Source: Ulvibacter antarcticus (lineage in GTDB: Bacteria > Bacteroidota > Bacteroidia > Flavobacteriales > Flavobacteriaceae). From it: a stretch of DNA of 64,000 bases. The translations under genes and the position numbers were made by a program. The notes below the pieces were generated by a model. That model worked only from the letters and a program-made list of their open reading frames with translations, ran no database searches and was not told the DNA's origin. Numbering within the stretch: the stretch's first letter is position 1; each line of letters starts with the position of its first letter. Positions 18,582 to 28,418 of this stretch are shown piece after piece. The stretch is taken from NCBI RefSeq assembly GCF_003688405.1, contig NZ_REFC01000012.1, forward strand, positions 848,415 to 912,414. Reading direction: 5' to 3'.

Positions 18582-19400
18582 TTAACTTGTAGGTTCTTTT
18601 TTATTTAGACGTTTGTTAATATCATTGAGGATCTTATCTGCATCTTCCTTTAAATCAGAATCCTTATAATATTTTACAAAACCGTTATAATATCCTTTTG
18701 CTTCAATTAAACGTTCTTCAACCAGTGTAGGAACACTGTTAATCGCCAATTGGTATTGTGCATCCATTCTTCCGAAGAAAGCGTCCTTTCTAAATTCAGA
18801 ACCTGGATGATCTGTAATAAAATTATCGAATGCTGCGATGGCCGGTTTGTAATCGGAAATTCTTAAATATTGCTTAGCAACTTCAATATCCTTACGCTCT
18901 AATTTACCTCTTAACTCGGCTACTAAAGCATTTGTCTCCTCTCTATAAGGGGTGTCAGGATAATTGTTGATATATGATTGTAATTTTTCTAATGCCTTTT
19001 CCGTGTCCTTTTGATCTAAAGAATACTTTGGTGAAAGCTCGTAATAACTCTTTGCCGAACGATAAGCGGCTACTTCAACGCTATCACTTTTTGGATAGGT
19101 TGTTTCAAAACGCTCGAACTGATATCCTGCTAAATAAAAATCGCCCAATTCATAAAAAGTGTTCGAGTACATAAACATAAGACGTTCTGCCTGTGGTTTA
19201 CCTCTATAAGCAGGCACCACTTGTTCCATCAATTTTAAAGATTTCTTATACTTTCCTATCTTGTACAAAGAATCTGCAAAAACATATTTTGCACCGGTAT
19301 CATCACCGCTATACACCTTTTGATAAGGGCTACAGGAAACAAAAATTATTGAGCAACAAAAAAGAAGTAATACGCTTATTCTCATAGTCTTAAAAAACAT
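18582..19400 (-). CDS. bamD: Outer membrane protein assembly factor BamD
   Basis: BamD is the essential lipoprotein partner of BamA in inserting beta-barrels into the outer membrane. The product has a lipoprotein signal ending in FVSC followed by SPYQKVY, then TPR-like helical pairs (for example YKKSLKLMEQVVPAYRG and YQFERFETTYPKSDSVE). Two starts are possible: ATG at 19400 (272 residues) or ATG at 19385 (267 residues, MRISVLLLF, a more typical lipoprotein signal). A perfect TACTTTTG box ends 4 nt before the first ATG, so either the first is leaderless or the second is used. It is the first gene of the bamD-rpoZ-coaBC-DUF4835-recN block. Confidence 0.93.
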   Translation of the reverse strand: MFFKTMRISVLLLFCCSIIFVSCSPYQKVYSGDDTGAKYVFADSLYKIGKYKKSLKLMEQVVPAYRGKPQAERLMFMYSNTFYELGDFYLAGYQFERFETTYPKSDSVEVAAYRSAKSYYELSPKYSLDQKDTEKALEKLQSYINNYPDTPYREETNALVAELRGKLERKDIEVAKQYLRISDYKPAIAAFDNFITDHPGSEFRKDAFFGRMDAQYQLAINSVPTLVEERLIEAKGYYNGFVKYYKDSDLKEDADKILNDINKRLNKKEPTS

Positions 19401-19404
19401 CGTG

Positions 19405-19434
19405 CAAAAGTAGTGAATTCTACCTGATTACAAA
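19405..19434 (-). promoter_or_regulatory. Promoter of the bamD operon
   Basis: On the minus strand TTTG (19434-19431) and TACTTTTG (19412-19405) are separated by 18 nt. Both boxes match the Bacteroidetes consensus exactly. The predicted transcription start falls on or next to the ATG at 19400. Confidence 0.75.
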
Positions 19435-19520
19435 AACTTATTAGCGCACTAAATTATTGTTTAAAAACCGCCTTACAACGGCTATTTTGAAAAGTTTAAC
19501 GCTTTCTTTTAGACCGGCAA

Positions 19521-20396
19521 TTAGAATTCATCCGTAAACACTCCAATTTTCTTTCGTAATTCGGGACTTACGCTTACTAATGGTAATCGCACCGTGTCTC
19601 CACATAGCCCTAATTTACTAAAGACAGCCTTAATTCCAGCAGGATTTCCTTCAGCAAAAATATAATCAATCATAGGGGCAATTCTATGGTGAATATTGTA
19701 AGCTTCATCTACTTTCCGATCCAATCCTAATCGAACCATATTCGAAAACTCCTTTGGAAAACCTTGTCCAATCACTGAAATCACCCCCATCCCTCCTGCC
19801 ATAATCATAGGCAAAGTAATCATATCATCTCCAGAAATCACCAAGAAATTTCCGGGACAGGATGCTATCAATTTCATAGCTTGTACAATGTCGCCCGCTG
19901 CTTCTTTCACAGCTACAATATTGTCAAAATCTTTCGCCAATCTCGACACCGTTTCCGGTAACATATTGGAAGCAGTTCTGCCCGGCACATTATATAAAAT
20001 GATGGGTTTAGGCGAGGCTTTGGAGAGCACCGCAAAATGCTGATAAATTCCTTCTTGAGTCGGTCTGTTATAATAAGGCGATACAGACAAAATAGCAGTG
20101 AATGCTGTTAGGTCTCTGGATCGCATTTCTTCAGCTACAGTGGCTGTGTTGTTACCTCCAATACCTAAAACCAAAGGTATACGTCCATTATTTGTCTTCA
20201 CAACTGTATCAATTACAAGCTGTTTCTCTTCTTTTGAAAGCGTTGCACTTTCAGCCGTGGTACCTAACACTACTAGATAATCAATACCATTTTCGATATT
20301 GAAATTCACCACCTTAGTAAGCGCTTCAACATCCACAGAAAAATCTTCCTTAAACGGCGTAATTAATGCGACTCCCGTTCCTATCAATTCTTTCAT
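19521..20396 (-). CDS. dapA: 4-hydroxy-tetrahydrodipicolinate synthase
   Basis: DapA condenses pyruvate with aspartate semialdehyde, the first committed step to diaminopimelate and lysine. The 291-residue protein has the GTTAES motif (45-50), Tyr108 in [11 protein letters not shown], Tyr135 and Arg140 in ILYNVPGR, and the Schiff-base Lys164 in AVKEAAGD. Length is typical. Its ATG overlaps the stop of the upstream DUF6913 gene by 4 nt. dapF of the same pathway lies elsewhere in this window (37.3 kb). Confidence 0.97.
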   Translation of the reverse strand: MKELIGTGVALITPFKEDFSVDVEALTKVVNFNIENGIDYLVVLGTTAESATLSKEEKQLVIDTVVKTNNGRIPLVLGIGGNNTATVAEEMRSRDLTAFTAILSVSPYYNRPTQEGIYQHFAVLSKASPKPIILYNVPGRTASNMLPETVSRLAKDFDNIVAVKEAAGDIVQAMKLIASCPGNFLVISGDDMITLPMIMAGGMGVISVIGQGFPKEFSNMVRLGLDRKVDEAYNIHHRIAPMIDYIFAEGNPAGIKAVFSKLGLCGDTVRLPLVSVSPELRKKIGVFTDEF

Positions 20397-20911
20397 TTCA
20401 ATTTGTTTAACACAGTTAAATACTTTTTTAATTCAGTTTTAAAAGCAGTAGTTTTATCAATATCTATTTCAATGATTAGATCAAAAAGTCGTTGATCTGC
20501 ACCAGTTGCCCCTACCTTGAATTTTGCATGGCTTTCAGAAACCAAGAGATCCAAAAACTCATGACTCCCTTTATAATATCCAATCAATATGTCGAACTCC
20601 CTTTCTAAAAACTCCTGGGCATTCTGATTAGAAATAACACCGCCCCAAGAAACATCTTTATTATTGAGCTGATTTTGTCGTAGTGATGGAGCCTTTTTCT
20701 GAAATTCTACAAATGAAAAAACACGAACATCCTTTCTTTGTATTCCAAGAAAATCGGCAAAATCATAGAGATTCTCGAAATCCTGAAACTCCATCTCATT
20801 CACTAAAAACCCAAGCGTTTTAAGAGAAGAATTTACATTAGTCAAATCCCTCTTATGCAAATTCTTCTCAATCTGCTTCCGGATTGATTTTCGTTTTAAA
20901 TTCTTAAACAT
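20393..20911 (-). CDS. DUF6913 domain protein
   Basis: This is a 172-residue cytoplasmic protein with no signal peptide or membrane segment and a basic, helical N-terminus ([18 protein letters not shown]). It resembles the Bacteroidetes family DUF6913, with a [21 protein letters not shown] centre and [17 protein letters not shown] toward the C-terminus. No catalytic motif is recognised. Its stop overlaps the dapA start, so it is translated with dapA from the promoter just upstream. Confidence 0.7.
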   Translation of the reverse strand: MFKNLKRKSIRKQIEKNLHKRDLTNVNSSLKTLGFLVNEMEFQDFENLYDFADFLGIQRKDVRVFSFVEFQKKAPSLRQNQLNNKDVSWGGVISNQNAQEFLEREFDILIGYYKGSHEFLDLLVSESHAKFKVGATGADQRLFDLIIEIDIDKTTAFKTELKKYLTVLNKLK

Positions 20912-20932
20912 TTACACTAACCTATATAGAAA

Positions 20933-20940
20933 CAAAAGTA
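20933..20940 (-). promoter_or_regulatory. -7 box for the DUF6913-dapA unit
   Basis: The minus strand reads TACTTTTG, a perfect TAnnTTTG, 21 nt before the ATG at 20911. A -33 TTTG is not obvious. Confidence 0.5.
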
Positions 20941-20959
20941 CGATTTTAGGATATTTTAT

Positions 20960-23014
<2,055 letters not shown>

Positions 23015-23034
23015 GATCATTATAAAACGAATTA

Positions 23035-23622
23035 TTATGCACGCTCTTCATTAAGCCATCTAGGGATTTGAGGCGCTCTAAATTCGGCCATTTTTGCCAA
23101 TAATGCGTCAATATTAGTATCCACTAACAGCAATTCATAATTCTCCATGGACAAGAATCCTTTACGCACCATATTTTCCAGTAGTTGCAATAAATCATCG
23201 TAAAAACCATTTACATTTAGCAATCCAATAGGTTTTGTATGTAATCCGAGTTGCAACCAGGTTAGGATCTCGAACAATTCTTCTAAAGTTCCTATGCCAC
23301 CAGGTAATGCAATAAACCCATCGCTTATCTCCTGCATCTTCAATTTACGTTCGTGCATGTTTTCTGTTGTTATCAGCTCGGTAAGTCCGAGGTGAACAAC
23401 TTCCTTTTTTTTAAGAAACTCTGGAATTACACCAATAACTTCGCCATTTGCCTCCAAAACTGCTTTGGCAACGAGGCCCATAATTCCAATTTTGGCAGCT
23501 CCGTAGACCAAACTTATATTTTGTGCGGCGAATGTATTTCCCAGTTGTTTAGCAGCTTCAATAATCGCGAGATCGTTTCCTTCACTGCTTCCACAGAAAA
23601 CGCAAATTTTGTTATTTTCCAT
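23035..23622 (-). CDS. LOG-family protein (TIGR00730 type)
   Basis: The 195-residue Rossmann-fold protein has the lysine-decarboxylase-like motif PGGIGTLEE (107-115) and the ERKLKM segment that marks LOG proteins (cytokinin riboside 5'-monophosphate phosphoribohydrolases). Such enzymes cleave N6-modified or plain AMP to base and ribose phosphate. The physiological substrate in flavobacteria is not established. The start overlaps the end of prmC by 11 nt (23612-23622), implying co-transcription with prmC. Confidence 0.88.
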   Translation of the reverse strand: MENNKICVFCGSSEGNDLAIIEAAKQLGNTFAAQNISLVYGAAKIGIMGLVAKAVLEANGEVIGVIPEFLKKKEVVHLGLTELITTENMHERKLKMQEISDGFIALPGGIGTLEELFEILTWLQLGLHTKPIGLLNVNGFYDDLLQLLENMVRKGFLSMENYELLLVDTNIDALLAKMAEFRAPQIPRWLNEERA

Positions 23623-24469
23623 TATACGTACATTTTATCATTCGGTCCCTTCCGAAGAGATCTTTACGAACAATCACTTCTTCATATCCAAGACCTTTCA
23701 ACATTTTTACTAGCTCCTTACTAAGATACTCATTAATCTCGAAGTACAGAAAGCCATTGGGTTTTAAGTGCTTGATGGCCAATTTAGAAATTGCCTCATA
23801 AAAAACCAAAGGCCTTTCATTACTCACAAACAAGGCAGTGTTAGGTTCATGTTTTAAAACGTTGGCTTGCATTTGCTCCTTTTCCAATTCACGAACGTAC
23901 GGAGGGTTAGAGACTATGATGTCGTATTCACTATTTAATTCTTCGGAAGCCAAGATATCTTTAAGCTCGAAAGTGACATCAACATTATTTAGATCGGCAT
24001 TTTCATTTGCGACGATCAATGCCTCTTTTGAAATATCTATAGCAGTCACACAGCTATTAGAAATATTTTTAGCCAACGATATAGCGATACACCCACTACC
24101 TGTTCCTATATCTAAAATTTTCACTCCCGGATTTATTTCTCTAAAATCTGATACAATCCATTCCACTAATTCTTCCGTTTCGGGTCTGGGAATAAGTGTA
24201 TGCGGCGTTACTTTAAAAGGGAGGCCGTAAAATTCTGTTTCACCTATAATATATTGTATGGGTTCAAAATGCTTCAGACGAGCGATGCAATTTTCAAAAG
24301 TATTTATGATAGCTTCGGAAACCTTCTTGTCGGGATTGATGGCTACTTCTACGCGAGAAAGTTTCAGAAATTTTTCAGAAAGAATAGAAAAAAAAGACCC
24401 AATTTCTTCCGAAGGATATAGTTCAGAAAGAGAGTTTGTAAAGTGAGATTTTAAGGAAGAAAGTTTCAA
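23612..24469 (-). CDS. prmC: Peptide chain release factor N(5)-glutamine methyltransferase
   Basis: PrmC methylates the glutamine of the GGQ motif in release factors RF1 and RF2. The 285-residue protein has an N-terminal helical domain, PRPETEELVEW (95-105), the SAM-binding ILDIGTGSGCIAISLA (118-133) and the catalytic NPPY motif (188-191). The start is TTG at 24469; no in-frame ATG lies near it. It overlaps the LOG gene downstream. No convincing promoter box is visible. Confidence 0.95.
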   Translation of the reverse strand: MKLSSLKSHFTNSLSELYPSEEIGSFFSILSEKFLKLSRVEVAINPDKKVSEAIINTFENCIARLKHFEPIQYIIGETEFYGLPFKVTPHTLIPRPETEELVEWIVSDFREINPGVKILDIGTGSGCIAISLAKNISNSCVTAIDISKEALIVANENADLNNVDVTFELKDILASEELNSEYDIIVSNPPYVRELEKEQMQANVLKHEPNTALFVSNERPLVFYEAISKLAIKHLKPNGFLYFEINEYLSKELVKMLKGLGYEEVIVRKDLFGRDRMIKCTYNGK

Positions 24470-24588
24470 AAATTATGATGATTTGATGATTTATAAAATG
24501 CAAATTTGAACCGTTATGCAAAATTAAAATTTATAATCGAAGGCTCAATTAATAAAATGTTTTCTAAAGCTAATTAAATATAAAACTC

Positions 24589-24646
24589 TCAGTCTGAGCT
24601 TGTCGAAGACACTTTTTACTCGCACTTCGACAGGTTCAGTGTGACA
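24589..24646. repeat. REP-like imperfect palindrome
   Basis: The left arm TCAGTCTGAGCTTGTCGAAG and the right arm CTTCGACAGGTTCAGTGTGA form a long stem with few mismatches around a 15-20 nt spacer. This palindrome type (CTGAGCTTGTCGAAG/CTTCGACAAGCTCAG) recurs between genes in many bacterial genomes. It is the only notable content of the 255-bp gap between prmC and the GNAT gene. Confidence 0.75.
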
Positions 24647-24724
24647 AAGAAATTTTAAGAAACAATTACAGTGTATGAGTTTAATCTCTCATCAATTGAA
24701 CTTTGAGCATTGATAATTGAACAT

Positions 24725-25222
24725 TCATAATTCCTTCAGCATATGCACAGGACAGGAATAATGGCCGGTATCTCCCATGGGGCCGTCGATATACGAGAAA
24801 CCAGAACGTTCATATAATTTTTGAGCCGCTGTCATATAGGGCATAGTTTCCAAATAACATTTCTCGAATTTAAATTCCTTTGCTTTGTCAAGACATTTTT
24901 TAATCATTGCGCTTCCTATCCCCCGACCTCTTGTCTCAGGCAGGAAATACATTTTCTGAAGCTCACATACATTACCCTCATAATTATCTAAAGGAGCAAG
25001 ACCTGCACCGCCAATAATCTTACCATCGTCTTCTACAACAAAAAATACAGTTCTCTCCTTTTGATAAGTTTCGAACATGCGATCCAAAGCGGTATCTGCA
25101 TAAGCAGTTCCAACTTTAGGAACTCCCATATCCACAAGAACCGAACGGATTACAGTCGCAACATGAGGATTATCTTTTTTTTGGATAGGTCGGATAATGG
25201 GTGGGTTCATCTTAGAATTCAT
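24725..25222 (-). CDS. GNAT family N-acetyltransferase
   Basis: The 165-residue protein has the acetyl-CoA binding motif ETRGRGIGSAMIKKCLD (Q/RxxGxG/A type) near 95-110, followed by CYLETMPYMTAAQKLYERSGF, a typical GNAT motif B. It transfers an acetyl group from acetyl-CoA to an amine; the substrate is unknown. ATG codons at 25222 and 25210 are both possible. The second (MNPPIIRPIQ) fits the family N-terminus better and avoids overlap with ribD on the other strand. Confidence 0.85.
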   Translation of the reverse strand: MNSKMNPPIIRPIQKKDNPHVATVIRSVLVDMGVPKVGTAYADTALDRMFETYQKERTVFFVVEDDGKIIGGAGLAPLDNYEGNVCELQKMYFLPETRGRGIGSAMIKKCLDKAKEFKFEKCYLETMPYMTAAQKLYERSGFSYIDGPMGDTGHYSCPVHMLKEL

Positions 25223-25224
25223 TG

Positions 25225-25232
25225 TATTTTTA
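25225..25232 (+). promoter_or_regulatory. -7 box TATTTTTA next to the ribD start
   Basis: TATTTTTA matches TAnnTTTG except in the last base and ends 4 nt before the GTG at 25237. It lies inside or just in front of the divergent GNAT start, so the two promoters must share this short interval. Confidence 0.45.
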
Positions 25233-25236
25233 CGCC

Positions 25237-26286
25237 GTGAAGATACACGAAAAATACATGAGACGTTGTGTTCAATTGGCTAAAAATGGCCTTGGAACCA
25301 GCTATCCAAATCCCTTGGTAGGTAGTGTTATTGTGCATAATAATATGATTATTGGTGAAGGTTGGCATTATAAATCAGGGATGGCACATGCCGAGGTGAA
25401 CGCAATTAAAAGTGTATCGAATCCAGAGTTATTAAAAGATTCGACCATTTATGTAAGTTTGGAACCTTGCAGTCATTTTGGAAAGACACCGCCTTGTAGT
25501 GATCTAATTATCGCCACTGGGATAAAAAAAGTTGTAATTGGAAGTATGGACCCCAATCCGAAAGTGGCGGGCCGGGGAATAAAAAAATTAACCGAAGCAG
25601 GCTGCGATGTGCAATTCGGTGTCTTAATCGAAGATAGCGACCAACTCAACAAACGATTTTTTACATATCACAAAAAAAAACGCCCCTTTATTATATTAAA
25701 ATGGGCACAGACCAAGGATGGATTCATTGCTCCCGCTAGCGATCTGAGATCTAAAAAGGAACCCGTTTGGATTACTAATACGATTGCCATACAACTTTCT
25801 CATAAATTAAGAGCAGAAGAACAGGCAATTTTGGTTGGCACTCAAACTGTCATTGACGATAACCCCAGCCTTACAACAAGAGAATGGAAGGGCTCAAATC
25901 CCCTTCGTGTAGTAATCGACAGAACGCTGCGAATACCTGAGGATGCTTTCGTTTTTTCAAATGATGCCGCAACGTTTGTAGTTACTGAAAAGGAAATGAC
26001 AAATCGGGAAAACATAATATATGAAACGCTAAACTTTTCAGAAAATATTCCGCAACAGCTTTGCAAAACACTATACAATCATAATATACAGTCCATCATA
26101 ATTGAAGGCGGAGCTACGACGCTTCAGTCTTTTATAGACACAAATCTATGGGATGAAGCGCTGGTTTTTACCGGAAACTCTATCTTTGAAAATGGCATTA
26201 AAGCCCCGCAATTAGCTGTTAGTGCATCAACGGAAACAGTAGTACTAGATAATTACTTACACACTTTTATAAATCAAAACTCTTGA
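25237..26286 (+). CDS. ribD: Riboflavin biosynthesis deaminase/reductase
   Basis: RibD deaminates and then reduces the pyrimidine intermediate of riboflavin synthesis. The start chosen is GTG at 25237, giving MKIHEKYMRRC, the usual N-terminus; an upstream TTG at 25222 would lie inside the promoter and overlap the GNAT gene. The deaminase half has HAEVNA (from His51) and the zinc ligands in EPCSHFGKTPPC (75-86). The reductase half begins near 145 with PFIILKWAQTKDG and has IIEGGATTLQSFI. No FMN riboswitch precedes it, as there is essentially no leader. The EamA gene starts 4 nt before its stop. Confidence 0.96.
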   Translation: MKIHEKYMRRCVQLAKNGLGTSYPNPLVGSVIVHNNMIIGEGWHYKSGMAHAEVNAIKSVSNPELLKDSTIYVSLEPCSHFGKTPPCSDLIIATGIKKVVIGSMDPNPKVAGRGIKKLTEAGCDVQFGVLIEDSDQLNKRFFTYHKKKRPFIILKWAQTKDGFIAPASDLRSKKEPVWITNTIAIQLSHKLRAEEQAILVGTQTVIDDNPSLTTREWKGSNPLRVVIDRTLRIPEDAFVFSNDAATFVVTEKEMTNRENIIYETLNFSENIPQQLCKTLYNHNIQSIIIEGGATTLQSFIDTNLWDEALVFTGNSIFENGIKAPQLAVSASTETVVLDNYLHTFINQNS

Positions 26287-27155
26287 TAGCATTACTCCTT
26301 AGTATTGTAGCTTCGACGCTCATTTTCGTAATTTTCAAATTATTTGGCAAGTATAAGATCAATACCCTCCATGCCATTGTTGTTAATTATTTTGTTGCCT
26401 GTACTTCGGGAATTATCGCTTATAGTGAACCTGTTACGATAGGAAATCTCCCTGAGTATCCATGGTTCATTTATACTATCGCACTAGGAGCATTGTTTAT
26501 TATTGTTTTCAATTTAATGGCTCTTACAACTCAGCGAAGTGGCCTATCGGTTGTATCGGTGGCGACAAAGATGAGCGTCGTTATCCCTATTGTATTTGGG
26601 TTGCTTTATTATAAGGAGAGCCTTGGGATTTTTAAGATAATTGGAATCGTACTCGCACTTATGGCGGTATATTTGGCTTCAATTAAAAGTAAGGACGGAC
26701 TTAGTATACAATCCAAAAATCTGATATTCCCGGCATTGGTATTTCTGGGAAGTGGGATTATCGACACCAGCATTAAATTCCTGGAAGATACTTTCGTCGC
26801 GAAAAATGATGTGCCTTTGTTTTCAGCTACAATTTTCGCATCGGCTGCGTCTATTGGTGTCTTACTGTTAATCGGCCAGAAAATTCGTGGAACTTTTAAA
26901 TTTGAACTAAAAAATGTGATCGCCGGAATTGTTCTAGGCGTTCCTAATTATTTTTCCGTTTATTTTCTGGTGCAAGCATTAAGAGGTGATATTTTTGATA
27001 GTTCAGACGTATTTACCATCAACAATGTAGCAATAGTAACGCTTTCTACATTTATTGGGATTCTTATTTTTGGCGAAAAGCTATTGCCAAAAAATTGGCT
27101 GGGAATAGCACTCGCATTAGCAAGTATTATTTTAGTCGCCTTAGCTGCCTGGTAA
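26283..27155 (+). CDS. EamA/DMT family transporter
   Basis: The 290-residue integral membrane protein has about ten hydrophobic segments in two five-helix halves, the layout of the drug/metabolite transporter superfamily. TTG at 26283 overlaps the ribD stop by 4 nt. Substrate is unknown; linkage to ribD does not show riboflavin transport, although that is a testable possibility. Its stop overlaps the ATG of the YigZ gene (TAATG). Confidence 0.85.
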   Translation: MIALLLSIVASTLIFVIFKLFGKYKINTLHAIVVNYFVACTSGIIAYSEPVTIGNLPEYPWFIYTIALGALFIIVFNLMALTTQRSGLSVVSVATKMSVVIPIVFGLLYYKESLGIFKIIGIVLALMAVYLASIKSKDGLSIQSKNLIFPALVFLGSGIIDTSIKFLEDTFVAKNDVPLFSATIFASAASIGVLLLIGQKIRGTFKFELKNVIAGIVLGVPNYFSVYFLVQALRGDIFDSSDVFTINNVAIVTLSTFIGILIFGEKLLPKNWLGIALALASIILVALAAW

Positions 27156-27769
27156 TGGAAATTGAAAAAGACACATATAAAACTATTACTAAACCTTCTT
27201 CTGAAGCACTTTTCAAGGATAGAGGAAGCAAATTTTATGGTTATGCTTTTCCTGTCACTTCGGAAGACGAGGTAAAAGAACATCTCGAACAATTGAAGAA
27301 AACGCATTACAATGCAAGACATTGGTGCTATGCATGGCAATTAGGAAAGAGCTACGATTCGTATAGAGCAAATGACGACGGCGAGCCAAATAATAGTGCA
27401 GGAATGCCTATTTACGGACAACTACAGTCGTTTGATGTCACCAACACACTTGTTGTAGTAGTACGATATTTTGGTGGTACAAAATTGGGTGTAGGCGGTT
27501 TAATCCAGGCGTATAAAACTGCGGCGCAGATGGCTTTGGAGCAATCCAGGATAGTAAAACGAACAATAGACATCACTCTTCAATTGAAGTTCGAGTATCC
27601 TGAAATGAATATAGTGATGCGAATTATAAAAGATGAAGAATTAAAAGTATTGAATCAGAAAATGGAAATGAATTGTGAGTTTTTAATTTCTGTTCGTAAA
27701 AAAGACGCGACTCGTATTTTTGAAATTTTTGAAAATACGCATAAAGTCACAGTGAAAAAATTAAAGTAA
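27155..27769 (+). CDS. YigZ/IMPACT (UPF0029) family protein
   Basis: The 204-residue product starts at the ATG overlapping the stop of the transporter gene (MEIEKDTYKTITKP). The N-terminal UPF0029 domain shows GSKFYGYAFPV, HYNARHWCYAW, DDGEPNNSAGMPI and VVVVRYFGGTKLGVGGLI, all highly conserved in YigZ and mammalian IMPACT proteins. The C-terminal half is a ferredoxin-like DUF1949 domain. Roles in translation or ribosome-associated regulation have been proposed for the family. It is the third gene of the ribD unit. Confidence 0.92.
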   Translation: MEIEKDTYKTITKPSSEALFKDRGSKFYGYAFPVTSEDEVKEHLEQLKKTHYNARHWCYAWQLGKSYDSYRANDDGEPNNSAGMPIYGQLQSFDVTNTLVVVVRYFGGTKLGVGGLIQAYKTAAQMALEQSRIVKRTIDITLQLKFEYPEMNIVMRIIKDEELKVLNQKMEMNCEFLISVRKKDATRIFEIFENTHKVTVKKLK

Positions 27770-27813
27770 TAGCACAAAAAATTTAAAGTAAAAACAATTG
27801 ATCTTCTGTTTAA

Positions 27814-28212
27814 CTAATCTACTAATTTTTCCAACAGATAATCGGGTGCTTTTCTCGGTTTATTCGTAGCACTATTTACAAATACCAAAGTAGTATTTGC
27901 GGTGATAAGAAGTTTACCCTCTTGATTATGAATTTCATAGTAAAATTCGATGCGCACTGTAGGAATTTTTGTAAGAGAAGTAGTGATGGTTATAACATCA
28001 TCATAATAGGCCGGAGCCTTATAATCGATATTTAAATTGATTACCGGTAAATGAATGCCGTTTTCTTCCATGAATTTGTAGGAAAACCCCATATTTCTTA
28101 ACCATTCGGTTCTTCCCTGTTCTAAATATTGTGCATAATTTCCATAGTAAACGATCCCCATTTGATCAGTTTCTCCATATCGCACTCTCAAATTTGTCTT
28201 TGATTTTTTCAA
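27814..28212 (-). CDS. Acyl-CoA thioesterase, hotdog fold (4HBT/YbgC type)
   Basis: The 132-residue protein has the 4-hydroxybenzoyl-CoA thioesterase motif YGETDQMGIVYYGNY, with the catalytic Asp in ETDQMG, followed by YLEQGRTEWLRNMG. Such enzymes hydrolyse acyl-CoA thioesters in the cytoplasm; YbgC relatives are often linked to the cell envelope. The start is TTG at 28212. It is divergent from dnaA across a 206-bp gap. Confidence 0.9.
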   Translation of the reverse strand: MKKSKTNLRVRYGETDQMGIVYYGNYAQYLEQGRTEWLRNMGFSYKFMEENGIHLPVINLNIDYKAPAYYDDVITITTSLTKIPTVRIEFYYEIHNQEGKLLITANTTLVFVNSATNKPRKAPDYLLEKLVD

Positions 28213-28418
28213 AATTTTATAGCTGTAAAAAGGAACTTTTTTTGTAGTTTTAGAATTAATTAAGTATGCGAAAAAAAAAGAACAAATTCAATACCCTTCA
28301 TATTTTTTTTTTCATTTTTTTGTTCACATATTTGCATTGTTAATAAATGTTAAGGAAAACACTTTTTCTCGTTTAATAACCGCACCCAAAAATTAAACTA
28401 AAACCTCAAAAGAGAACT
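28213..28418. other. Intergenic region upstream of dnaA
   Basis: This 206-bp A/T-rich gap separates the divergent thioesterase and dnaA genes. It has A and T runs, a CATATTTG (-7-like, one mismatch) at 28327-28334, and the word GTTAATAAATGTTAA at 28339-28353. I see no cluster of DnaA boxes (TTATCCACA), so the origin is not evident here. Confidence 0.6.

Noticed and set aside
25200..25236. FMN riboswitch in front of ribD
   Set aside because: There is no room for a leader: the coding region of the divergent GNAT gene begins within 30 bp and the RFN consensus is absent.
27095..27154. Upstream start for the YigZ-family gene
   Set aside because: It would overlap the transporter gene by 60 bases and adds residues not found in the family; the ATG at 27155 overlaps the transporter stop in the usual TAATG form.
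28213..28418. Replication origin next to dnaA
   Set aside because: No cluster of TTATCCACA-type DnaA boxes is visible on either strand; AT-richness alone is not evidence.
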